From assembly GCA_964567435.1 (NCBI GenBank), contig CAZMMQ010000013.1, positions 7,202-71,201 on the forward strand: a stretch of 64,000 nucleotides of DNA. The letters run 5' to 3'. The position numbers and the translations under genes were made by a program. This stretch comes from RFSX01 sp964567435 (GTDB lineage Bacteria; Bacteroidota; Bacteroidia; Chitinophagales; Saprospiraceae). Position 1 is the first letter of the stretch, and the number at the start of each line of letters is the position of its first letter. Under the pieces are notes generated by a model. The model ran no database searches. It had not been told where the DNA came from and worked only from the letters and a program-made list of their open reading frames with translations. Positions 56,545 through 64,000 of the stretch are shown here, in pieces.

Positions 56545-56971
56545 ATCGATAAGTTTTAATTCAGTCTACTATATTATATGCGTTAATCTGTGCTATCTAT
56601 GATATATGACACCAAGAGCTCACAAGATTTTAGAACTATGAGCAAAAGGATGCATATCCTCCTTGAATCTCTATTTTAATACACGCAAACCCCATATTTC
56701 CAAACAATAAGAAAACGATGTGTTTTTATTAACATATCCCTAAGGGAAGAAACGCTTTCTATACCGTTATAAAGATGTAAGTAGAGTTTACAAAATATAG
56801 ATTGAGTTTTGGTAAAGAAAAGGCGCATAAAAGGAATGAGCCTTTTCTTTTTTTTGTGTTACTATACTGCTTTCTAAAACGTTCTTCCAGCCTGAAATTC
56901 AACCACACTAAATCTTCAAAGAGGGCTTCAATTAAAATTGTGTGGGCCTAGATAACAGCCGGTGCCAGATT
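56545..56971. other. 427-bp intergenic region without a convincing gene
   Basis: It lies between the lipoprotein start (minus) and the end of the CotH gene (minus). I see only very short open frames. It holds a strong hairpin at 56814-56855 and must contain the promoter of the split lipoprotein. A short transcript on the plus strand ending at that hairpin is possible but not shown. Confidence 0.4.
56814..56855. terminator. Terminator-like hairpin downstream of the CotH gene
   Basis: An 11-bp perfect stem (AAAGAAAAGGC with GCCTTTTCTTT) around a 15-base loop, followed by a T run on the plus strand (eight T in a row, counting the last three stem bases). On the minus strand it lies about 117 bases past the CotH stop and ends TTTTCTTT. 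It can serve the CotH transcript or an unidentified plus-strand RNA. Confidence 0.6.
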
Positions 56972-58399
56972 CTAATTGTTTCTAGCAAACTCAAGTTGTT
57001 CTTTTAATTGGGCTACTGATGCTTCCCATAGCGCTATAGAAATAGCGTCATCATGTGTATTGCTGGCCTCTTGCGTGGCCTCAGAGATTTGGTTCATCCA
57101 TGTGTCTATCATTTGATTAGTTGAGGCTTGCGATAATGGTCCATTAATAAGATCTAGTTTTTTCTGATTGTATTCATTTTCATAATTAGACCAAGCGAGG
57201 GTGAGTCTGTCGCAAGCTGCCGACCACTGAGGAAAACCAAATGCACCAAATGAAAATGGTCTGCAATTATTTCTTGTTTCTCCCCAATCATCTGCAATAG
57301 GAGTTACTGGATTAGAATTAGAAATGATATTCTCAAAAGCGTTATCTAAATCCCAGGGGATCAAATGTAATTCCCTTACACTCGGTTCTTCATACCAAAA
57401 ATAATTATGATTTTCACAACCATCGAAACCACAATACCAATGATATGGGCCGTCGTCATGTCTGATTGTTCTATCCACCACTGAGTATGAAATGATTTCA
57501 TCTATATCCATAAATTGCTCTACTATACTATTAATCTCAGTTGGGTCAGCATCTGCAAGCGCTTGTCCAAAACCCCTAATAATATCTACACTCGGATTGT
57601 CATCTTCATTCGTTCTTAAGGCATCTATATATGCTTGTTCACTATAAGGCATACCATCCATGCTGAGAGGCCATATCTCTTTATATAGATTACCATCATC
57701 GTCATCAAAATTGTATTTGATTAATCTATTATCGATCTGCTCAGTCAAGGCAAATAATCCGGCAAATTCACCATTGATCATTAATCTGGCATGAACAGAC
57801 CTAGGGCCAGGAACTCCCATCTGTCTAAACAGCCAATACCCAAGTCGTTCGTGTAATTGAGATGGATCAAGATTCATCGAATGAAATTGTAATTTTTTAA
57901 GTTTGAAAAACTTCTCATCTCTTCCCTCCCAGTTAATCTTCACCTTCATAGATAACTTGGTGCAGGTTTTGTATCCAGATGGATTGAAAGGATCATCTTC
58001 TGAAAGACAGCCAACGAAAGCACCTATAGAACCCTTGTATCTTATGCCAACTGGACTGATGGTATCTCCTTGGAATATGAGTGTTCCTTCTACAAACTCC
58101 TCCGCTGCTGGATCATCGTTAATTACAGCCAATGCGTCTTCAGGAAGCAATAGTTCATAGGTGTTCAACGTGCTCTGATCGAATACATAATCAGAGTCCA
58201 TGTTGAGATATTTTTCATTGCCAGTAGGAATTACAGTAGGTACCACAAAGTCTGTCATATCTGCTGGCTCTTCAGGATCAGTTTCTGTATCTACGCTTGG
58301 TTCACCTCCAATTCCAACATCTGGCGTAAATTCATCCTCCTCACTACAACTAGATAGAAGTAAGAATGCTACGACGAATAAGAATGTAACAAATCTCAT
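56972..58399 (-). CDS. CotH kinase-family lipoprotein
   Basis: 475 residues from ATG 58399. Lipoprotein signal MRFVTFLFVVAFLLLSSC (Cys18), then an acidic linker rich in Asp, Glu and Pro (about residues 19-55). A CotH domain follows: YELLLPEDALAVINDDP, GIRYKGSIGAFVGC, FHSMNLDPSQLHERLGYWLFRQMGVPGPR, VHARLMINGEFAGLFALTEQID, the His/Asp segment RHDDGPYHWY and the metal-binding HLIPWDLDNAF. CotH proteins are atypical protein kinases, described for Bacillus spore coat and fungal surfaces; bacterial secreted members also occur in cellulosome contexts. Substrates are unknown here. A surface or periplasmic location is expected from the lipid anchor. Confidence 0.88.
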   Translation of the reverse strand: MRFVTFLFVVAFLLLSSCSEEDEFTPDVGIGGEPSVDTETDPEEPADMTDFVVPTVIPTGNEKYLNMDSDYVFDQSTLNTYELLLPEDALAVINDDPAAEEFVEGTLIFQGDTISPVGIRYKGSIGAFVGCLSEDDPFNPSGYKTCTKLSMKVKINWEGRDEKFFKLKKLQFHSMNLDPSQLHERLGYWLFRQMGVPGPRSVHARLMINGEFAGLFALTEQIDNRLIKYNFDDDDGNLYKEIWPLSMDGMPYSEQAYIDALRTNEDDNPSVDIIRGFGQALADADPTEINSIVEQFMDIDEIISYSVVDRTIRHDDGPYHWYCGFDGCENHNYFWYEEPSVRELHLIPWDLDNAFENIISNSNPVTPIADDWGETRNNCRPFSFGAFGFPQWSAACDRLTLAWSNYENEYNQKKLDLINGPLSQASTNQMIDTWMNQISEATQEASNTHDDAISIALWEASVAQLKEQLEFARNN

Positions 58400-58526
58400 A
58401 GTTATAAATGTATGATAATCCTAAGTAAGAATGTTTCATCGATAGAAGAGTATGAAGATAGAAAATTATATGGCACCTTCTTCGACAAAGTCATCGCCCA
58501 CTTTACCTGTAAGAATTCATGCTCTA

Positions 58527-58607
58527 TTAGACTATGTACAACACAGGTGAATATCCACTAGTGAAGGCAATGACACTTAGGAACGCTGCTAATAATTGAT
58601 TTTGCAT
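58527..58607 (-). pseudogene. Displaced 5' fragment of a paralogue of the neighbouring T9SS gene
   Basis: 58559-58607 matches 61462-61510, the first codons of the 957-residue T9SS gene, at 48 of 49 bases. On the minus strand it reads MQNQLLAAFLSVIAFT, then SGYSP where the intact gene has IGYAQ, and stops after 26 codons at 58527. The signal peptide region is preserved while the rest is lost, as expected for a truncated duplicate. It lies just downstream of the end of the intact gene (58631). Confidence 0.75.
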
Positions 58608-58630
58608 TACTTATAAATTTATCCCAAAGA

Positions 58631-61510
58631 TTAAATCTTCACGAAGGGCTTAACAAATGTTCTGTTATTAATATCTATGAGGACATAGTATGTACCTGCT
58701 GGAAATGCGCTAACATTAATTTGCTTATTAACATCAATATCACCTATTTGAGAGAATACCTCGTCACCGCTCGAATTAATTATTTTGACATAATTTGGAG
58801 CAGTCGGATAATCCTTCCCTGATATAGTTATTACTTCTTGAGTAGGGTTGGGATAGATTGTTATATCAGGAACATAATAATCTTCATTTAATTCTGAAGT
58901 GCTGGACAGAAAGTCAAAGGTGACAGGGAAACCGAATAGTTGTTTGCCTGATTCTTGAGTGATACCTTCAAAAAATAAATTGCCTTTTATTATAGCTATA
59001 TCCGCTTTATCATTATTCATATTAGATGGACCTTCATTTAGATCTGTTAAAAGCTCTAGAGATCCATCTTCGTATAATAGAAATAACTCTGATCCAATTC
59101 CAGGCATATTTATCAATGCAAGCTTGGCAGGAATATTTAATTCTTCATCGAAGACGTAATGTGATTGTCTATTTCCTAGAGGTTCTGTGTCGAATATTCT
59201 GGTAACATCTACAGAGTCAATTTTAGCTAAGTAAGTATCACCATTCTCCTTATTAAGCAGATAAGCAAATAGGGACTCTCCAACAGTATAGTAATTTTTG
59301 AGAATGGTATTACTTGGTATATTTAGGTCAACTTCTCTATCTTGTTCTCTATCATATATATAATCTCCGTAATCATCATTATCATCATTTATCCAATTAA
59401 AGTATAGAAGATTATTATGGTGTACCACGTCTATAATTGATGAATTCGATTGCGTCCTTAAGGTATTTGCACCGTTGATAGAATCTACTAAAACTACTCT
59501 CTTACTATCATAAAAAATATATTCATCATTATTTAGAACTATTTTTTCGTAGTCGTCACTACAACTAATTCTACCTAAATCCTGTATTGTTCCATCTGGG
59601 CTAATAATAATAAGATGACAGACAGTTATACTGGGGTAAAAAATATCCGGCCAATACGATAGTGAAATAATGGCAAAAATTTTATCATTAGATAATGGAG
59701 TAACATTATTTAATTCAAGTGTAAATTCATTGTCGGAGTAAGGGCTAAAATCTTCAATCCTAATAAGTTGATTATTCTCAGGATAGTAAATCCAATTGAC
59801 ATTCTCATCTGTTTCAACATTTTCTGTCGAAAAAATGAAATTATGGCCTAAACTAAAAGCACTATTTATTCTATAATCGTTAAGCATATTGAATTTCTTT
59901 GCTTTTAACGATTTAGTATCTATCAGCCATTTCTCACGATTATCCTGAACAAACAGATAATCTTTATCCAATGAAGTATAAATGTCCAGCCTATTCATGT
60001 CAATATCAGAAAGTACTTCCCTCATTTGGTTATTCTCTTCGATTCCTATCGCATTGTCATTTCTGACCCAAAGGTTATTATTTATTATGGGGGAATTATC
60101 GGGAAGTTCTAATAGCCTATAATCACTAATTAGTTCAAAGTCATTACGATTATACTTATAGGTTAGGGTGTCTACCCTACGCCTACGGTCAGTGTTATAG
60201 AAAGTTTCATTATAGTACAACAAATCCATATCTCGAAATCCAGAGTCGTCATAGGTGAAATCATTTACAGGCACAAGTCCTTGGATATCATCATGGATAT
60301 ATAGAAAATCACTAACAGTAATGAATAATTTATTGTCCTTGGGAATTACATTTAAATTAGATTGATGAAAACCCCCTAGGTTTAGAGTCCCTAAAGTATC
60401 TGTTTCGTAATTATTTACAGATAATCTGTATAGATTATCCTCTATGGTGAAGTAGTAATAATCGTATAATAACACATCAATTCTGACATCTCCTATAATA
60501 ATGCACGTGTCTTTTTTAATATTGTATAGTAAGTCAGGTTCTCTATGTCTCGTTGAAATAAAATAATTGCTTGGTATAATATCATTAATACTCCTCAGAG
60601 AATCAGGTAAACCAAATAAAGATGTGACTTCTTGGGTAAGTGAATTATATGTATGTAAGTCAAAATCGCCAGAAGGATGTTCTGCTTGTATCAATGATTT
60701 CGAACCCAATTTTTTTGAACTAAATCTTGATGAGTCTGGAATCGTAGCTATCAGATTATAGTCATCAACGCCAAGTATACTGTATATACTAGATCTTTCT
60801 AACACTAAGTTTCTATGTAGATACACTGGATGAGGTCTATTAATTGATACTACATCTATATTATCATTAACAAAATCATATAAATAAATACTCTCTGGAT
60901 AATCACAGTTATACTTAACTGAAATAAAAACAGAGTCATTTAAAATTTCTGAACGGGTACCTGTTGGCTGACTGCAATGGCAAAAATTGCAATTACCAGC
61001 ATCTGGAGGTAGAATAGTGGTTGCGAAAATGAAATTTTTAAGAGTGTCAACTTCTCCTGATTCTAAATGATTGAGAATAGTAGGAGAATTATAAGTAACA
61101 AGATATTCTCCTTGTAATGATAGATTAGGAGTATTAGGATTTTCAAGTATGATGGGTATGAAACGTGTCTCTAGAGTATGTACATTGACCAGTCTCATTT
61201 CATGGGTAAAGAAATCAATGTGATAATTTCCAAACTGCTGACTTAGCGGGTCGCTTGTCGTGGAATACAATGCATTATCCAAATTCTCTAAGTACAGAAG
61301 TGTATCAAAAGTTTCCCCATTATACTCTGCTATAGTAATGGTTCCGTCATTCTCCTCAGTAAGATATCTAACCTTATCATCGGATTCGTAAAAGTAGGCT
61401 GTCTTGTAGATGGTTCTATCATGATTATCTACAAAGGATAGTTGTTCTTGTGCATAACCAATAGTGAAGGCAATGACACTTAGGAACGCTGCTAATAATT
61501 GATTTTTCAT
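58631..61510 (-). CDS. Large secreted protein with T9SS sorting domain
   Basis: 959 residues from ATG 61510; the longer frame would add 12 residues before the signal peptide (MKNQLLAAFLSVIAFTIGYAQ). The central 800 residues consist of repeating beta units of propeller type (ESDDKVRYLTEENDGTITIAEYNG, RLSVNNYETDTLGTL, DNKLFITVSDFLYIHDD, LDKDYLFVQDNREKWLI) without Asp boxes. A CXXC-like pair occurs in DAGNCNFCHCSQP. The last 75 residues form a T9SS type A sorting domain (ITIYPNPTQEVITISG ... SAFPAGTYYVLI). The plan resembles the 28350 protein. No catalytic residues can be assigned. A copy of its own first 16 codons lies just downstream at 58559. Confidence 0.82.
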   Translation of the reverse strand: MKNQLLAAFLSVIAFTIGYAQEQLSFVDNHDRTIYKTAYFYESDDKVRYLTEENDGTITIAEYNGETFDTLLYLENLDNALYSTTSDPLSQQFGNYHIDFFTHEMRLVNVHTLETRFIPIILENPNTPNLSLQGEYLVTYNSPTILNHLESGEVDTLKNFIFATTILPPDAGNCNFCHCSQPTGTRSEILNDSVFISVKYNCDYPESIYLYDFVNDNIDVVSINRPHPVYLHRNLVLERSSIYSILGVDDYNLIATIPDSSRFSSKKLGSKSLIQAEHPSGDFDLHTYNSLTQEVTSLFGLPDSLRSINDIIPSNYFISTRHREPDLLYNIKKDTCIIIGDVRIDVLLYDYYYFTIEDNLYRLSVNNYETDTLGTLNLGGFHQSNLNVIPKDNKLFITVSDFLYIHDDIQGLVPVNDFTYDDSGFRDMDLLYYNETFYNTDRRRRVDTLTYKYNRNDFELISDYRLLELPDNSPIINNNLWVRNDNAIGIEENNQMREVLSDIDMNRLDIYTSLDKDYLFVQDNREKWLIDTKSLKAKKFNMLNDYRINSAFSLGHNFIFSTENVETDENVNWIYYPENNQLIRIEDFSPYSDNEFTLELNNVTPLSNDKIFAIISLSYWPDIFYPSITVCHLIIISPDGTIQDLGRISCSDDYEKIVLNNDEYIFYDSKRVVLVDSINGANTLRTQSNSSIIDVVHHNNLLYFNWINDDNDDYGDYIYDREQDREVDLNIPSNTILKNYYTVGESLFAYLLNKENGDTYLAKIDSVDVTRIFDTEPLGNRQSHYVFDEELNIPAKLALINMPGIGSELFLLYEDGSLELLTDLNEGPSNMNNDKADIAIIKGNLFFEGITQESGKQLFGFPVTFDFLSSTSELNEDYYVPDITIYPNPTQEVITISGKDYPTAPNYVKIINSSGDEVFSQIGDIDVNKQINVSAFPAGTYYVLIDINNRTFVKPFVKI

Positions 61511-61656
61511 GTATATAAAGATATTATACTTATAACAACATGGCAATGTATACTAGAATTATAATGTGCTTGGGATAGACCAGAAAGCTAAAATTAGTTT
61601 ACCTTTAATTACTATCTCTCACTATATTTTAGCGAGATCAATCAAGAACTAGAACT

Positions 61657-62178
61657 ATGAAGACTTACATTATTTTGGCACTGGTCTCTACAGGTGCTTT
61701 TGTTAATGCTCAATGTCCAACAAACTTAACTGTTACTACACAACAAGAAGTAGACGATTTTTATTGTCAATTACCCAACATGTACGGACATCCCAGGTCA
61801 GTTGCGATTTGAAGGATTAGGTTCAGACATAGTGGATATTTCAGCTTTCGCTCAGCTAGAATCAGTTGGCTTATTATATATAAGAGATAATACTTCTTTT
61901 GAATCACAACTAGCACAAAAGAGATTACCCACAAATTATTAGAATTACGACTATTTCCTAATCCAGTATCAGAAATAATACATTTTGGGTTAGACAGGCC
62001 AGCGATTCTTAAGAACGTATCCATACGAGATGTGATGGGGAGGAATGTACTAGACATCAATATCGATAATCAGGATACTAGAGCAATAGACGTAGGGAAT
62101 CTAGATAACGGTGTTTACTATTTTTTTCTTGGTACAAATGAAGGGGTCTTGACTAGCAAATTTTTGATTTGTAATTGA
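61657..62178 (+). pseudogene. Receptor-L-like T9SS protein pseudogene with two shifts
   Basis: The ATG at 61657 opens a signal peptide (to FVNAQ) and QCPTNLTVTTQQEVDDFYC, then a frame change near 61785 leads to a stop at 61810-61812. A second frame carries IPGQLRFEGLGSDIVDISAF and LESVGLLYIRDNTS, the L-domain-like repeats, and ends near 61940. A third frame holds a full T9SS type A sorting domain (LRLFPNPVSEIIHFGL ... NLDNGVYYFFLG) to the TGA at 62176-62178. The three pieces occur in the correct order but total only about 170 codons, so most of the repeat region has been deleted. Not a functional gene in this form. Confidence 0.88.
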
Positions 62179-62215
62179 ATAGCCGTATAAATTTTATAGA
62201 CTTCCTTACCTAACA

Positions 62216-63397
62216 CTACAACATCACCGCCGACAGCACGAATATCAGCAACGAACATAATAGCAAACCGATAGAGTAAGCAAATAACGTCATTACCCAC
62301 TTCACAAATGTCTTCCTCTTTGATTGCTTATAGTAGGTTTTCATGCCGGCAAATAAATATATGGCACCAGTCAAAAGCCAAAGCGAAAAAAAGATACCTA
62401 GATAATTCATAAGTGGTAGAACTAGTGCCAAAATCAAAAATATTAACCCCACTAACAAAAAGCGGGTATGCCCATACGTATGAAATATTATATGCTCTGC
62501 ATATAGATGGCCTCTTCTGATATACAAGAATTTAAATAAAATACCCATCAACAGCACTTGAAGAATAATCGCCCAGGTGCCGTTACTCACACCAAAGACG
62601 ATTGAGGACTGAAGGTCTTTTATTATTTTTTGTCCTTGCACCAACATAAAGTCACTATAGCCGCCTTTGCCATGTTTTACTTTTAATTGTTCAGGTGATA
62701 AAACAAGGAAGTCATTCATGTCAATATTATTTATAGTAGATCCACTAAAATTGTAATCTGAAGAAATACCTGGAATAGAAACAGTGTCTACAGGATTATT
62801 TTCGCCGAAGGTATACCTGTAAGTTCCTTGAAGTTTTACTAAACTATCTAATATCTCTCTGTTACGAAAGGGATCTTGTGAATTCTCTTGCCTAACAATG
62901 CTGATTAGTTCCAGTTGGTTTTCTTCATTCAAAACAGATGCAGGCATGGATTTACCATTGTCATCAAATAGTGATTGCCTGAAAACTGTATCATTTAGGA
63001 CGGGATAAGTAATAGACAATGAATCAAACCTTCGTTTCATCTTGTTTTCCCAGATGTTCTCCAGACTCTCTTCCTTAAATTCATTGATCCCTTCAATGGA
63101 TTTATTCAAATGAATGACCACTACTGTAAAAAGCAAAAACAGTACAACTAGAAATATTCTTAGTGGATTGTAATAATTATGTCTCCTGCCAGCTACATAC
63201 TCTGAGGTCAATTTTCCAGGTATCCATATTTCCTTTAAAGTGCTCCAAATTTTATTTTCTACATTGAATAAATTAGACAGAAAGTCTTTAACAATATTGG
63301 TGAAGTTGAGCTTTGGAAAAACTGCCTTCTGACCACAGGCGTTACAATACTTGTCAGAGAGAGAAAGGGTGTTGTCGCAATTGAGGCATTTATTCAT
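62216..63397 (-). CDS. DUF3667 domain membrane protein
   Basis: 393 residues from ATG 63397; upstream in-frame starts would add 34 residues running into the divergent cupin gene. The N-terminus is a zinc ribbon (CLNCDNTLSLSDKYCNACGQ, four Cys), followed by the DUF3667 signature FTNIVKDFLSNLFNVENKIWSTLKEIWIPGKLTSEYVAGRRHNYYNPLRIF-type segment and a membrane helix LVVLFLLFTVVVI. A periplasmic or loop region of about 150 residues leads to three or four C-terminal helices. DUF3667 proteins are common in Bacteroidota; function unknown. It diverges from the cupin gene with 39 bases between starts. Confidence 0.88.
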   Translation of the reverse strand: MNKCLNCDNTLSLSDKYCNACGQKAVFPKLNFTNIVKDFLSNLFNVENKIWSTLKEIWIPGKLTSEYVAGRRHNYYNPLRIFLVVLFLLFTVVVIHLNKSIEGINEFKEESLENIWENKMKRRFDSLSITYPVLNDTVFRQSLFDDNGKSMPASVLNEENQLELISIVRQENSQDPFRNREILDSLVKLQGTYRYTFGENNPVDTVSIPGISSDYNFSGSTINNIDMNDFLVLSPEQLKVKHGKGGYSDFMLVQGQKIIKDLQSSIVFGVSNGTWAIILQVLLMGILFKFLYIRRGHLYAEHIIFHTYGHTRFLLVGLIFLILALVLPLMNYLGIFFSLWLLTGAIYLFAGMKTYYKQSKRKTFVKWVMTLFAYSIGLLLCSLLIFVLSAVML

Positions 63398-63436
63398 TAC
63401 CTTACTAATGTAAAATAATTCTAAGTTTTTACTGTC

Positions 63437-63802
63437 ATGAAACCTATACATATTATTCCTGATGAGCATAAAGAGTTCGTCACCTCCGAAAGATGTCATA
63501 TTCTTGAATTACTCAATATGGCTGATGACCGTTCACAATCTATTGCCAGGGCTAGAGTAGAACCTGGTATCACAACTACTTGGCACAGTCTGCACGGCAC
63601 ATCTGAGTGCTATTATATTTTGTCAGGAAAGGGTATCGCAGAATTAGGAGAAAACATCAAGTACAATATGACACCTCACAGCATTCTTCGAATACCACCA
63701 CATACACCTCAGCGTATAACCAATACAGGAAAGGAAGACTTAGTGTTTCTATGCTTTTGCACGCCAGCTTTCACAGCAGAGATCTATGAGGAGTTGGAGT
63801 AA
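63437..63802 (+). CDS. Cupin-domain protein
   Basis: 121 residues from ATG 63437. The two cupin motifs are visible: motif 1 PGITTTWHSLHGTSECYYILSGKG (His at WH and LH, Glu in SECYY), and motif 2 HSILRIPPHTPQRITNTG with the final His. A single small beta-barrel domain, likely metal-binding; such proteins include isomerases, dioxygenases and sugar-phosphate epimerases, and the substrate cannot be told. It shares a 39-base divergent region with the DUF3667 gene. The 198 bases after its stop hold no gene; near 63965-64000 a short GCCT-AC-AGGC stem with a T-rich tail may be its terminator. Confidence 0.9.
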   Translation: MKPIHIIPDEHKEFVTSERCHILELLNMADDRSQSIARARVEPGITTTWHSLHGTSECYYILSGKGIAELGENIKYNMTPHSILRIPPHTPQRITNTGKEDLVFLCFCTPAFTAEIYEELE

Positions 63803-64000
63803 TTCCTTCGAAAAGACAGATGAGACAGTTTCTTGATAATAAATAAATCTACTGAATAGCGCATCTAAGATGCATCATAAATCAACAGATTCACATAGAT
63901 AATAATGCTAAACTGTTATCGAAAATGAGCAGTTTCCACATTTAGTATCTAGCTAATCGTACTTGCCTACAGGCGGTTTTCTTTTTCATTGAAAAAAACC

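Noticed and set aside
62118..62300. Open frame of 60 codons on the minus strand at the end of the DUF3667 gene
   Set aside because: Overlaps the 3' end of DUF3667 in another frame and covers the sorting-domain end of the pseudogene on the opposite strand; no family pattern.
63803..64000. Short open frames after the cupin gene
   Set aside because: All under 15 codons; only a weak stem with a T-rich tail at the end is worth noting.

Overview
The window comes from an AT-rich member of the phylum Bacteroidota, most likely a Saprospiria-like lineage. The evidence is the number of secreted proteins ending in a type IX secretion system (T9SS) type A sorting domain, a PorU2-like gingipain-fold protein, a Gld-type ABC transporter with a DUF4340 partner, families largely restricted to Bacteroidota (DUF3667, DUF3575, DUF6056, DUF6503, DUF7619, TANFOR-like), and almost no Shine-Dalgarno sequences. 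Placement below phylum is inference. I saw no rRNA, tRNA, CRISPR array, intact insertion sequence or prophage.

Layout. 1-12058 (minus): a surface-protein cluster reading, in transcription order, two solo LuxR-type DNA-binding proteins, a short T9SS cargo, a 1357-residue LRR/Fn3/MopE-repeat protein, an outer-membrane beta-barrel, and a giant TANFOR-like protein that leaves the window at base 1. 12236-16609 (minus): a compact five-gene set encoding a GldA-like ATPase, GldF-like permease, GldG-family protein, DUF4340 protein and DUF2087 protein. 16796-20242: release factor 3, a DinB-like protein and a sialidase-like lipoprotein. 20317-25996: a beta-barrel remnant, a T9SS-tagged di-haem cytochrome c peroxidase, a decayed paralogue fragment next to two copies of a 161-bp hairpin-rich repeat, and a BNR/DUF7619 T9SS protein. 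26179-38224: a DEAD-box helicase, beta-barrel proteins, another T9SS protein, a TonB-dependent receptor, a DUF6503-type lipoprotein, a DUF3575 gene broken by an in-frame TAG, an MscS channel, a methyltransferase and RsmG. 38218-48374: a glycosyltransferase, the PorU2-like protein with a DUF6056 membrane protein, and an overlapping pair (alpha/alpha-toroid-like plus FemAB/GNAT-like). 48409-55626: the ligase-associated helicase and its usual partner phosphoesterase PdeM, YebC, an ECF sigma factor with a small companion, and release factor 1. 55709-64000: a lipoprotein split by a shift at an A7 tract, a CotH-kinase lipoprotein, a 957-residue T9SS protein with a displaced copy of its own 5' end, a receptor-L-like T9SS pseudogene, a DUF3667 membrane protein and a cupin.

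How it fits together. Housekeeping genes (prfC, prfA, rsmG, yebC, helicases) are interspersed with cell-surface genes. Secreted cargo (seven intact T9SS-tagged genes and one pseudogene) would pass through a type IX translocon whose core is not in this window; the PorU2-like protein is the only component-like gene here. Decayed or partial copies occur at least six times (20317, 22000, 34784, 56544, 58527, 61657), and all concern envelope or secreted proteins, which suggests fast gene birth and death in the surface proteome. The observations I would check first are the regulator-to-TANFOR surface operon, the A7 frameshifted lipoprotein, the 161-bp repeat pair and the overlapping toroid/FemAB pair. 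None of these can be called a proven new system from sequence alone.
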